From an uncultured Mailhella sp. (GTDB lineage: Bacteria; Desulfobacterota; Desulfovibrionia; Desulfovibrionales; Desulfovibrionaceae): a stretch of 21,752 nucleotides of DNA. Position numbers and translations under genes: made by a program. Positions 8,136-15,308 of this stretch are shown piece by piece. The stretch is taken from positions 1-21,752 of the forward strand of contig CAJTMS010000036.1 of assembly GCA_910577155.1 (NCBI GenBank), in the 5' to 3' direction. Under the pieces are notes generated by a model. The model ran no database searches. It saw nothing but the letters and a program-made list of their open reading frames with translations, and was not told where the DNA came from. Within the stretch, counting starts at the first letter, position 1, and every line of letters begins with the position of its first letter.

Positions 8136-8165
8136 TTGACAGTGTTTAATTTATACGCGTTTAAT
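8136..8165 (+). promoter_or_regulatory. Sigma70 promoter upstream of the glycosyltransferase gene
   Basis: A perfect TTGACA -35 (8136-8141) is followed after 18 bp by TTTAAT (8160-8165). It starts just after the infB terminator and would give a leader of about 35 nt before the ATG at 8207, which is preceded by AGAGG. Confidence 0.55.
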
Positions 8166-8206
8166 CTTGTTCGGCTGCAGGCAAAAAATGAGGGAATAGA
8201 GGCAAT

Positions 8207-9904
8207 ATGAGTAGGTTAACAGCAAAGTATGAAAACAATGTTTGCGTTGATATTGAAATAACACGAGAAAATGCTCTGCCTTTAACTCTCCTCGGTTCCG
8301 GCGGAAAAAACCGTGAACTTGCCATACTGCCGAAAGATTTTAACGAAACAAAACATCTTGCTGTTTTTCTTGGCTATGGAATGGGAATTGCCTTAGCAGC
8401 ATTTCAAAAACAATTTCCCCATGCCCGTATTGCTCTTATTGATAAAGAAAACGATATTTTGGAAACGCTGCATTTTTCCTGTCCTGAAACTGTTTTTTTC
8501 ATCAACGAACAAGACAAAAATGCCGCACTCAAAAAACTGACAAAATGGCAGGAACAGCACCGGAATAAAGCCCTGTATCCCATTGTCAATCCTTGTTATC
8601 AGCGTTTAGACAAAGAGTACTACGGATATTTGCGCGAAAACACCGCGGCAAGCCAAAAATTCAATTTTTGGGAAAAAGCAAAATACACAAAATTCCAAAC
8701 TCCACAAACAAAACTCCTCCTCATTTCCTCAAAATATTTTCTCATGGGTGAAGTGGAAAACGCCTGTAAAAATTTAGGACTGGACTATCATTATATTTTA
8801 CTTGGGAATGAAGAAATTGCCCATTCCGATTTTGTCAAGCAGCTGCTGGAAGAAATCATTTCCTTTAAGCCTGATGCGCTCATTACGCTTAACCATTTAG
8901 GCGTTGACCGTGAAGGTGTATTAATGGACTTGATCAACAAACTGGAACTGCCCTTTATTTCATGGTTTGTGGATAATCCGCATTTAATCCTTTATTCCTA
9001 TGAAGGCTTGACGTCTCCGTTTTTGCATATCTTCACGTGGGATTTGGACAATGTACCAAGCCTCAAATCCCGTGGTTTCAGCAATGTCTATTATTTGCCG
9101 CTGGGAACTGACGCTGCCCGTTTTCACCCGAACAACAGAAAAAAACTCCTTTCCCCTTCATGGAAAAGCAATGTTTCCTTTGTGGGAAACTCCATGATCG
9201 ACAAGGTGCAAAAACGCCTTGACGCATGCAGTCTTCCGCAAAAATTCTATTCCGATTTTTTTGCTTTGGCAAAAAACTTTATCCGGTCCCCGAAACGTAT
9301 TGCGGAAAAATATATTCTCGAAGACGGAAAAATGAATTTCCCCGAACTTATCGGGCATTACCAAGAAGTATTTGACACAGAAGAAAAACTCGCCTTTGAA
9401 ACCGGCATGACATGGGAAGCGACACGGGTGTACCGCCTTGACTGCGTCAAGCAAATTCTTGATTTTAATCCCCTGCTTGTGGGTGATAACGGCTGGAATG
9501 TTTTTTTGCAAAACGAAAAAAGACCGTGGCGCTGGCACAAACCAATCAATTATTATGATAAACTGCCCTATTTTTATCCTCATTCCACTATCAATTTCAA
9601 CTGCACCAGCATGCAAATGAAAGGAGCTTCCAATCAGCGGATTTTAGATGTTCCTGCAGTGGGAGCCTTCGTGCTCACTGATTATCGGGAACAAATGGAA
9701 AACATGTTTGATATTGGTGAAGAAATTATTTGCTATAAAACAAAAGAGGAAATTCCCGAGCTTATCAAGTACTATTTGAGCCATGACACAGAGCGGGAGC
9801 AGATTATCCACAAAGGGCGGGAACGGGTTTTAAAATGTCATACATGGACTCACAGAATGGACGAAATTATCCGTACCATGAAGGCATTTTATGCCAAAAA
9901 TTAA
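8207..9904 (+). CDS. CgeB/DUF3880-type glycosyltransferase family protein
   Basis: This 565-residue cytosolic protein has the architecture of CgeB/DUF3880 proteins: a less conserved N-terminal domain (1 to about 165), a central GT-B-like half with WFVDNPHLILYSYE (about 261-274) and YYLPLGTDAARFHP, and a C-terminal Glyco_trans_1-type half with FNCTSMQMKGASNQRILDVP and GAFVLTDYREQMENMF. In related proteins the last block contacts the nucleotide sugar. Sugar donor and acceptor cannot be read from sequence; surface polysaccharide or flagellin modification are common roles in related bacteria. There are no membrane segments or signal peptide. AGAGG precedes the ATG, and the 3' end overlaps the next gene by 14 nt, indicating coupled translation. 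Confidence 0.8.
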   Translation: MSRLTAKYENNVCVDIEITRENALPLTLLGSGGKNRELAILPKDFNETKHLAVFLGYGMGIALAAFQKQFPHARIALIDKENDILETLHFSCPETVFFINEQDKNAALKKLTKWQEQHRNKALYPIVNPCYQRLDKEYYGYLRENTAASQKFNFWEKAKYTKFQTPQTKLLLISSKYFLMGEVENACKNLGLDYHYILLGNEEIAHSDFVKQLLEEIISFKPDALITLNHLGVDREGVLMDLINKLELPFISWFVDNPHLILYSYEGLTSPFLHIFTWDLDNVPSLKSRGFSNVYYLPLGTDAARFHPNNRKKLLSPSWKSNVSFVGNSMIDKVQKRLDACSLPQKFYSDFFALAKNFIRSPKRIAEKYILEDGKMNFPELIGHYQEVFDTEEKLAFETGMTWEATRVYRLDCVKQILDFNPLLVGDNGWNVFLQNEKRPWRWHKPINYYDKLPYFYPHSTINFNCTSMQMKGASNQRILDVPAVGAFVLTDYREQMENMFDIGEEIICYKTKEEIPELIKYYLSHDTEREQIIHKGRERVLKCHTWTHRMDEIIRTMKAFYAKN

Positions 9905-11114
9905 TACTGATTTGCTGATTATCGGCGGCGGTGTGGCTGGACTTTTCACAGCCTTGCGCTGTCAGGATAAAATGACTGTCACCCTTTTGGATTCACAGGA
10001 AATTTTAGGCAAAAAATGGCGTCTTGCAGGCGGTGCCATGGGCAATATGACCAATAGAACCATAAACCCGGATCACTATGTCAGCCACAATCCCAAACAA
10101 GCGAAAAAACTGCTGCACTCGCTTTTTAAAACATGGCAGACAGAACAAACACTCGCTTTTATGCAAGCCATGGATATGGATTTTGAAGAGCGGGAATACG
10201 GACAGATTTTTTGCAAAAAGCCTGTTAAAAATCTCATTGAAAACCTTGTCCGGTCCCTGACAAAAACAAAAATCCTCCTTTCGCAAAAAATCCTCAGCTA
10301 TTTTTACCATGAAGAAGAGGGGCAAAAACAGTACACCATAAAAACACAAACGCATGAAATTACCTGTAAAAAACTTCTGATAGCCACGGGCTCACCTGCC
10401 TGCCCGCAAATTGGCGCCAGCGACTTTGCTTTGCGTTTAGCCCAAAAATGGGGACACAGCATATTTTCCTTTCGCCCGGCTCTCGTTCCGCTCCTTTTGC
10501 CAAAGCACTCTCCGCTGCTTGGATTAGAGGGGATAAGTATTCCTGTTTGCATAAAAGTTTTACAAAATAACGGACAAGAAAAAAAAGATCCCTGCGGCAT
10601 ACGTCCGCTTCTTTTTACCCATACCGGCATAAGCGGACCTGCAAGCCTTGTTATTTCCTGCCTATGGCAAGACGGGGAAAGGCTGAGCATTGATTTTCTT
10701 CCCTCTGATAATTTGCTGGAAAAAATGCATGACACTGCCCATGGCAAGAAACTAGTAAAAAATTTGATTTTGCCTCTTCTGCCCGACAGACTTGCGTATG
10801 CCCTGATGCCAAAAGCCCTGCAGAACAGAAAAATTGCGGAACTTTCCAAAAAAGAGCGGGAAGAACTCGTCAAAGCCGTTCATCGGTTTCCATGTGTCCC
10901 CGCAGGTACTGATACTTTGAAAAAAGCAGAAGCCTGCCTTGGCGGCATAGCCCTTGACACAATTTCTCCCGATCTGGAAAGCACGCTTCACAAAAATCTT
11001 TTTTTTGCAGGAGAATGTCTTGACATAACAGGACTGCTTGGGGGCTACAATATCCATTTTGCCCTTGCCTGTGCCAATAAAATTGTAAACAAAATTGCCA
11101 AGATAGCTTCTTGA
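9891..11114 (+). CDS. NAD(P)/FAD-dependent oxidoreductase of the BaiN/YhiN (HI0933) family
   Basis: This 407-residue flavoprotein has an N-terminal dinucleotide fold, DLLIIGGGVAGLFTA (7-21), a family block at 40-55 (GKKWRLAGGAMGNMTN), ATGSPACPQIGAS in the middle, the LLFTHTGISGPASL block, and a C-terminal FAD-contacting FAGECLDITGLLGGYNIHFA. The 40-55 block departs from the usual form, in which SGGGRCNxTN is expected: here the GGR-C core is replaced by AGGAMGN. This suggests a divergent branch. Members of this family are annotated as flavoproteins or, in gut clostridia, as BaiN bile-acid reductases; neither substrate is supported here. Translation starts inside the end of the glycosyltransferase gene, so the two are co-translated although their functional link is unknown. 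Confidence 0.85.
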   Translation: MPKINTDLLIIGGGVAGLFTALRCQDKMTVTLLDSQEILGKKWRLAGGAMGNMTNRTINPDHYVSHNPKQAKKLLHSLFKTWQTEQTLAFMQAMDMDFEEREYGQIFCKKPVKNLIENLVRSLTKTKILLSQKILSYFYHEEEGQKQYTIKTQTHEITCKKLLIATGSPACPQIGASDFALRLAQKWGHSIFSFRPALVPLLLPKHSPLLGLEGISIPVCIKVLQNNGQEKKDPCGIRPLLFTHTGISGPASLVISCLWQDGERLSIDFLPSDNLLEKMHDTAHGKKLVKNLILPLLPDRLAYALMPKALQNRKIAELSKKEREELVKAVHRFPCVPAGTDTLKKAEACLGGIALDTISPDLESTLHKNLFFAGECLDITGLLGGYNIHFALACANKIVNKIAKIAS

Positions 11115-11139
11115 TTTTTTTTGTGCAATAGGCTACACT
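11111..11139 (+). promoter_or_regulatory. Possible sigma70 promoter of cysE
   Basis: TTGATT (11111-11116, overlapping the preceding stop codon) and TACACT (11134-11139) are 17 bp apart, each matching the consensus in four of six positions. Transcription would begin about 35 nt before the cysE ATG. The 67-bp gap has no terminator, so read-through from upstream is also possible. Confidence 0.4.
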
Positions 11140-11181
11140 TTCCCTGAATGTATTACAAGGATTTCAAAAAAAGGAATAACG

Positions 11182-12147
11182 ATGAAACCCATAAAAGCAA
11201 CAAGAATATCCAACATTGATGACATTGCAAAACAGTTATGCAATGTCGATTCATTAAAAAATGTTCTTCACTGCGGTGAATGTGAACATCCCATGCCCTC
11301 CCATGAAGCATTAAAAGAAATTCTCAGCCGCCTCAAGGCTATTATTTTTCCGGGATATTTTGGTCCATCACAAGTTCACATGGAATCTATCAGCTACCAT
11401 ATCACAGCGAGTCTGGACAGTACGTACAGGCTTTTGACGGAACAAATACGCCGCGGAGGCTGTTTTGCCTGTGCAGAATACTCTCAGGACAGACGGGGAT
11501 GTGAAAAAGCTTCTGCGGAAATTGCCATGCAATTTATGAAAAAACTGCCGGAAATACGCCGTTTGCTTTCCCTTGACGCCCAAGCCGCCTACGAAGGCGA
11601 CCCTGCTGCCATTAGCCCCGGTGAAACAATTTTTTGTTATCCTTCCATGCTTGTTATGACCCATCACCGCATTGCCCATGAGCTGTATAAATTAAATGTT
11701 CCCATTATCCCTCGCATGATTTCAGAAATGGCACATTCCCATACAGGTATTGATATCCACCCCGGAGCAACCATTGGCGAACGCTTCTTTATTGACCACG
11801 GCACAGGCGTTGTTATTGGCGAAACATGCATTATTGGGGCAAACTGCCGCCTTTATCAGGGGGTAACCTTAGGTGCATTATCTTTTGACAAAGCCGCAGA
11901 CGGAAGCTTGGTCAAAGGCATTGCCCGTCACCCGATTTTAGAAGACAATGTCACTGTCTATGCAGGAGCTTCTATTTTGGGACGTATCACCATTGGCAAA
12001 GGTGCTGTTATCGGCGGTAATGTCTGGCTGACAAAAAGTGTTGCTCCCGGTGAAAAAATTGTGCAAAGCCATGGTGCAAAAGCAAAAGAGAGTGATACAC
12101 TGAAAGGCTGTACTAAGGAGATTTCATGCAAGAACAAAGACAAATAG
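11182..12147 (+). CDS. cysE: Serine O-acetyltransferase, EpsC-like long form
   Basis: This enzyme catalyses acetyl-CoA + L-serine to O-acetylserine, the committed step of cysteine synthesis. The left-handed beta-helix hexapeptide repeats fill about 185-290, with active-site residues visible in GIDIHPGA (Asp191, His193) and FIDHGTG (Asp205, His206). An acceptor-binding loop, GARH-type, appears as KGIARHPILEDN. At 321 residues it matches the long EpsC-type enzymes rather than E. coli CysE (273), with an extended N-terminal helical domain and a C-terminal tail rich in Lys and Cys. AAGGAA precedes the ATG. The last 22 nt overlap the following membrane-protein gene, so the two form an operon. In sulfide-producing bacteria this joins free sulfide to cysteine synthesis. 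Confidence 0.93.
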   Translation: MKPIKATRISNIDDIAKQLCNVDSLKNVLHCGECEHPMPSHEALKEILSRLKAIIFPGYFGPSQVHMESISYHITASLDSTYRLLTEQIRRGGCFACAEYSQDRRGCEKASAEIAMQFMKKLPEIRRLLSLDAQAAYEGDPAAISPGETIFCYPSMLVMTHHRIAHELYKLNVPIIPRMISEMAHSHTGIDIHPGATIGERFFIDHGTGVVIGETCIIGANCRLYQGVTLGALSFDKAADGSLVKGIARHPILEDNVTVYAGASILGRITIGKGAVIGGNVWLTKSVAPGEKIVQSHGAKAKESDTLKGCTKEISCKNKDK

Positions 12148-12926
12148 GCACAATTTGGGCTTTTTTGCTGGGCTTATGCTGGCCCGGAGCGTCACTGCTC
12201 TGTGCAGGAAAATCAAAACTGGCACTTTTGATTGGCTTTTTACTTGTTTTTTATGCCTTTTTCCTCGCATTCATGCCTGTTCGCTTCATTGTTCTTACGC
12301 TTTTTCTTTATATTATAGTCCATTTTATTGCCCTGACCTACGGGCTCATTGCAGGTCTGTTTGCAGCGCGTCAGCCCAGAAAAAATATTGCCATACAGGA
12401 TATTTGCGCTGATGTTTTTTTCTATCTTGTTTTCCTTATTTTAACTATTTTACTGATTATAAATGTACCCGTTAGTTTTTATAAGGTCGAGCAGGATTTT
12501 GAACAAGTCCGTGCCAATGATATTTTGGTTGTGCAGGAAAAAATCCCGCTCATCGGGCACCATTACAATGATTCCGTTATTTTTTATACGGATAATTTTG
12601 AGGAACGTCTTGGCATTGTCAAAGCCGTTGCCGGTGATGTTCTGGAATTTAAAGACGGAACCTTATTCAGAAACGGTAATGAATTGGCTAAAATTGCCTC
12701 TTTTCCCATTACCAAGTTCATTGTTCCCGATACGTTGCTTCTTATTCAGCATGACAAAGAAAAGGATTTGACTGTCCGCAGAGATGAACAGTTTGAAATG
12801 CAGGATACGCGCAGCCTGACCTTCCTGACTGCCCACAGAATAAAGGGAAAAGCCCTCTTTGTTCTCTACAGCAGCGCATTGAACGGTATAGGAAAACGGC
12901 TTGTTTTTGCCACTGTGGCAAAATAA
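12126..12926 (+). CDS. Membrane protein with signal peptidase I (S26)-like domain, apparently catalytically defective
   Basis: This is a 266-residue membrane protein. Four hydrophobic segments lie at about 10-27, 32-50, 53-79 and 96-115; the first includes a WPGASLLCAGKSK turn like that of small TM-hairpin domains. A soluble C-terminal part resembles the signal peptidase I catalytic core: NDILVV (131-136), then GIVKAVAGDVLEFKDGTLFRNGNEL (163-187), matching the KRAVGLPGD-x-V block of LepB, so Lys166 aligns with the general-base lysine. The nucleophile motif SGSMxPT, expected about 9 residues before the Asp of NDILVV, is missing and Gln123 falls at the serine position. It may be a non-catalytic relative. 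The start is fixed by AAGGAG (12115-12120) 5 nt upstream. It overlaps cysE by 22 nt. Function unknown. Confidence 0.75.
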   Translation: MQEQRQIGTIWAFLLGLCWPGASLLCAGKSKLALLIGFLLVFYAFFLAFMPVRFIVLTLFLYIIVHFIALTYGLIAGLFAARQPRKNIAIQDICADVFFYLVFLILTILLIINVPVSFYKVEQDFEQVRANDILVVQEKIPLIGHHYNDSVIFYTDNFEERLGIVKAVAGDVLEFKDGTLFRNGNELAKIASFPITKFIVPDTLLLIQHDKEKDLTVRRDEQFEMQDTRSLTFLTAHRIKGKALFVLYSSALNGIGKRLVFATVAK

Positions 12927-12942
12927 TATATAAATCCGGAAC

Positions 12943-12982
12943 AAAAAGCAGGTATATTTTTAAACAACTATGCCTGCTTTTT
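12943..12982 (+). terminator. Intrinsic terminator after the cysE operon
   Basis: AAAAAGCAGGTAT (12943-12955) pairs with ATGCCTGCTTTTT (12970-12982), a 13-bp stem with one wobble, and the T-run continues to 12984. It lies 16 nt after the stop codon of the S26-like gene. The A-rich ascending arm means it could also work in the other direction. Confidence 0.8.
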
Positions 12983-12984
12983 TT

Positions 12985-13173
12985 ACATGAAAGGAAAATT
13001 TCCCATCCGATTTATATTTTGGAAAAAAAGAAAAAATACGCTTTGTTATAGAAAGCGGTTGATAATCAATCACCTATAAAACATATGTTCCTGTTTTTCT
13101 TTTCCTATGACAGTTTTCCTTTTTTTCTGCAGCAGCTTTTCCCCTCTGCTTTGCAGAACAGTATCATTAAAAG
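12985..13173. other. Intergenic region between convergent operons
   Basis: This is the bulk of the 325-bp gap between the + strand cysE operon and the - strand sulfonate operon. It is AT-rich and holds no gene I can support. A short palindrome TTGATAATCAA (13061-13071) and a small hairpin around 13128-13158 (CTGCA/TGCAG) are the only structures seen. Confidence 0.5.
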
Positions 13174-13202
13174 ACAGGGCAATACAGTACGTATTGCCCT
13201 GT
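13174..13202 (-). terminator. Terminator of the sauS-sauCD operon
   Basis: ACAGGGCAATAC (13174-13185) and GTATTGCCCTGT (13191-13202) form a perfect 12-bp stem with a 5-nt loop. Read on the minus strand it lies 49 nt after the sauD stop and is followed by CTTTTAAT. The stem is excellent but the U-tract has only four Us. On the plus strand no T-run follows, so it serves the minus-strand operon. Confidence 0.65.
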
Positions 13203-13251
13203 TGCTGTCCACACATTTTAACAAGGAGGTTAAAACATATGCTCTCTCAAC

Positions 13252-14133
13252 TTATCCTAAAAATTCTTTTAATAGTAAAGGAACCATACTGGGACGCCGG
13301 GCTACCTTACCTCCTGCCTTTGTCAGGGCTTCAGTTTTTCCCTTTACTGTGCCTTTGCCGCCGCTGACAATGGCACCGGCATGTCCCATGCGTTTTCCTT
13401 CAGGTGCGGTTCTGCCGCCAAGGAATGCAACAAGCGGTTTGGTAAATTTCTTTTCCTGCATGAGCTCTGCAACTTCCTCTTCCATTGTTCCGCCAAGTTC
13501 TCCAATGATAACAAGAGCTTTTGTATCAGGATCAGCTTCATACATGGGCAGTAATTCAGCAAAACGAGTTCCCGGAACAGGGTCGCCGCCAACGCCGATA
13601 AGTGTTGAAACACCAAAACCGCCGCCGACAATTTCGGCTGTCACTTCATTCGTCAAAGAGCCGCTGCGGGTCATGACCCCAATATGTCCTTTTTTATACA
13701 CACGCTCAATCCAGTAAGGAATAGTGCCTAACATGGCTTCACCAATGGAAATAATCCCGGAGGTGTTTCCGCCGATAACCATGGCGCCGCAGGAAAGTGC
13801 CGCTTTTCTGATTTGAACGGCATCATGCAGGGGAATACCGTCAGCAATGGTGCAAATCTTTTTTATGCCGGCATCCAAGGCTTCAAATACAGCGTCTTTT
13901 GTAAATTTTGGAGGAACAAAAAGCATGGAAATATCGGCATCATGTTCGGCTATACCCCGTCTTACCGTATGATAAACGGGAATACCGTCAACGTCTTGCC
14001 CTTCTTTGCCGGGTGTAACACCAAAAACAACTTTTGTGCCCATATCCTTCATATGTTTTGCCCAAAATGAGCCTTCTTTGCCCGTAACTCCCTGCACAAG
14101 AACTTTTGAATTGCTATTGACAAAAATACTCAT
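13252..14133 (-). CDS. sauD: ADP-forming acyl-CoA ligase alpha subunit (SucD-like; probable sulfoacetate-CoA ligase)
   Basis: This is a 293-residue homologue of the succinyl-CoA synthetase alpha subunit. It has the CoA-binding Rossmann domain starting VLVQGVTGKEGSFWAKHM (11-28), and the ligase domain with the phosphohistidine His251 in GHAGAIVSGGKGT. The loop that in succinyl-CoA synthetase reads PNCPG is here GGNTSGIIS (121-129), so Cys-Pro is replaced by Thr-Ser near the substrate site. This argues for a different acid. With the SauS-type dehydrogenase upstream, the best reading is activation of sulfoacetate with ATP and CoA to sulfoacetyl-CoA. GGGAGG precedes the ATG, which overlaps the beta-subunit stop codon by one base. 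An ordinary succinyl- or malyl-CoA ligase is the main alternative. Confidence 0.7.
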   Translation of the reverse strand: MSIFVNSNSKVLVQGVTGKEGSFWAKHMKDMGTKVVFGVTPGKEGQDVDGIPVYHTVRRGIAEHDADISMLFVPPKFTKDAVFEALDAGIKKICTIADGIPLHDAVQIRKAALSCGAMVIGGNTSGIISIGEAMLGTIPYWIERVYKKGHIGVMTRSGSLTNEVTAEIVGGGFGVSTLIGVGGDPVPGTRFAELLPMYEADPDTKALVIIGELGGTMEEEVAELMQEKKFTKPLVAFLGGRTAPEGKRMGHAGAIVSGGKGTVKGKTEALTKAGGKVARRPSMVPLLLKEFLG

Positions 14134-15254
14134 TATTTCCTCCCTGCTGCAATATCAACAGCACGCTGTACGGCTTCTTCAGTATTCGTAAGCGGTTCAA
14201 GACCGATTTCACGAAGAATTTTAAACGCTTCTTCTTCATTGGTTCCACGGATACACGTTACAATAGGCATTGAAGGTTTATGGGTTTTGATAGCTTCTGC
14301 AAGACCTTGCGCCATAACATCCGCCCGTGCGATAGTTCCAAAGGTTACCACAAGAATAACTTTGCTCGGTGTTTTCAGGCATAATTCCATTGTCCGTACA
14401 GCTTTTGTATAGTTTGCACCGCCAAATTCCGTATAGGTAGCAACAGTTCCGCCAAAGTCGTGGATAATGTCAAAAACTGTTGTGGTAAGCCCTGCGCCTG
14501 CACACATCAGTGCAATATCACCGGTAAATTGCAGATAAGGGATACCTTCCATGGCAGCTTCATATTCAACATCGGAATCAAAATAGTCGCGGCTGAGCTG
14601 ATAATTGGGCTGACGGGAAACGGAGTTGTCATCAATAATCAATTTTCCGTCACCGGCAATAACCTCTTCATCTTTTGTAATGAAAACAGGGTTAATTTCT
14701 GCTAAGGACGCATCACAGGCTCTGAATGTTTTATACAAATTGCGGGCAAGCGCACCAAATTTCTTTCCTAAATCACCGCTGATACCCAAGCCGAAAAGCA
14801 AGTTATTGATATGATAAGCGCCAAGTCCCTCTGTAATATCCACTTCCACTTTTACCAGTTTTTCAGGGCTGTTTTTAGCCAAAATCTCAATTTCAACGCC
14901 GCCTTCAGCGCAGGCAATAAACATGGCTTTTGCAGTCACAGGATTGAAAGTAACGGCAAGGTATACTTCCTTAACCATGGCAACAGCCTGTTCCGCCAAA
15001 ATCATTTTAACATTATGTTCACAGGAAAAAAGTTTTTGGGCTGTATCTTTTGCTTCTTCTTTTGTTTTTACAAGTTTAATAAGCCCCGCTTTGCCGCGTC
15101 CGCCGCGCAAAACCTGTGATTTCAAAACACAGGGAAGCCCTACTTCTCCTATAACTGTATCCAGTTCCTCAACACTGCGGATAAGAACTCCCTTTGGGGT
15201 TGCTATTCCATTATCTCGGAAGGCTTGTTTTGCCTGATATTCAAATACGTTCAT
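14133..15254 (-). CDS. sauC: ADP-forming acyl-CoA ligase beta subunit (SucC-like; probable sulfoacetate-CoA ligase)
   Basis: This is a 373-residue homologue of the succinyl-CoA synthetase beta subunit, close to the family length (about 390). It begins MNVFEYQAKQAF and has the ATP-grasp loop VLRGGRGKAGLIKL (48-61), the Mg/ATP segment AEINPVFIT and the C-terminal CoA-ligase domain. Blocks that contact nucleotide and acid in the classical enzyme differ: GNGAGLAMGTMD is replaced by CAGAGLTTTVFDII, and the segment near FGTIARADVMAQGL is altered. It forms a heteromeric enzyme with the next gene, whose start overlaps its stop. GAGG lies upstream of the ATG. Its place between an acylating aldehyde dehydrogenase and the alpha subunit supports a role in making an acyl-CoA that is then reduced. 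The substrate is inferred. Confidence 0.7.
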   Translation of the reverse strand: MNVFEYQAKQAFRDNGIATPKGVLIRSVEELDTVIGEVGLPCVLKSQVLRGGRGKAGLIKLVKTKEEAKDTAQKLFSCEHNVKMILAEQAVAMVKEVYLAVTFNPVTAKAMFIACAEGGVEIEILAKNSPEKLVKVEVDITEGLGAYHINNLLFGLGISGDLGKKFGALARNLYKTFRACDASLAEINPVFITKDEEVIAGDGKLIIDDNSVSRQPNYQLSRDYFDSDVEYEAAMEGIPYLQFTGDIALMCAGAGLTTTVFDIIHDFGGTVATYTEFGGANYTKAVRTMELCLKTPSKVILVVTFGTIARADVMAQGLAEAIKTHKPSMPIVTCIRGTNEEEAFKILREIGLEPLTNTEEAVQRAVDIAAGRK

Positions 15255-15308
15255 ATTAACCTCATTTTTTAGGCTGACAAATGAGGGAAGAGCTTTCCCC
15301 CGCTTGCT

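Noticed and set aside
13085..13717. 210-codon plus-strand frame opposite sauD
   Set aside because: Mostly the antisense of a well conserved SucD-like gene, Pro/Ser-rich, with no ribosome binding site.
14133..15254. Ordinary TCA-cycle succinyl-CoA synthetase
   Set aside because: The operon context (transporter, acylating aldehyde dehydrogenase, sigma54 control) and altered substrate loops fit a catabolic ligase better, though this is not excluded.
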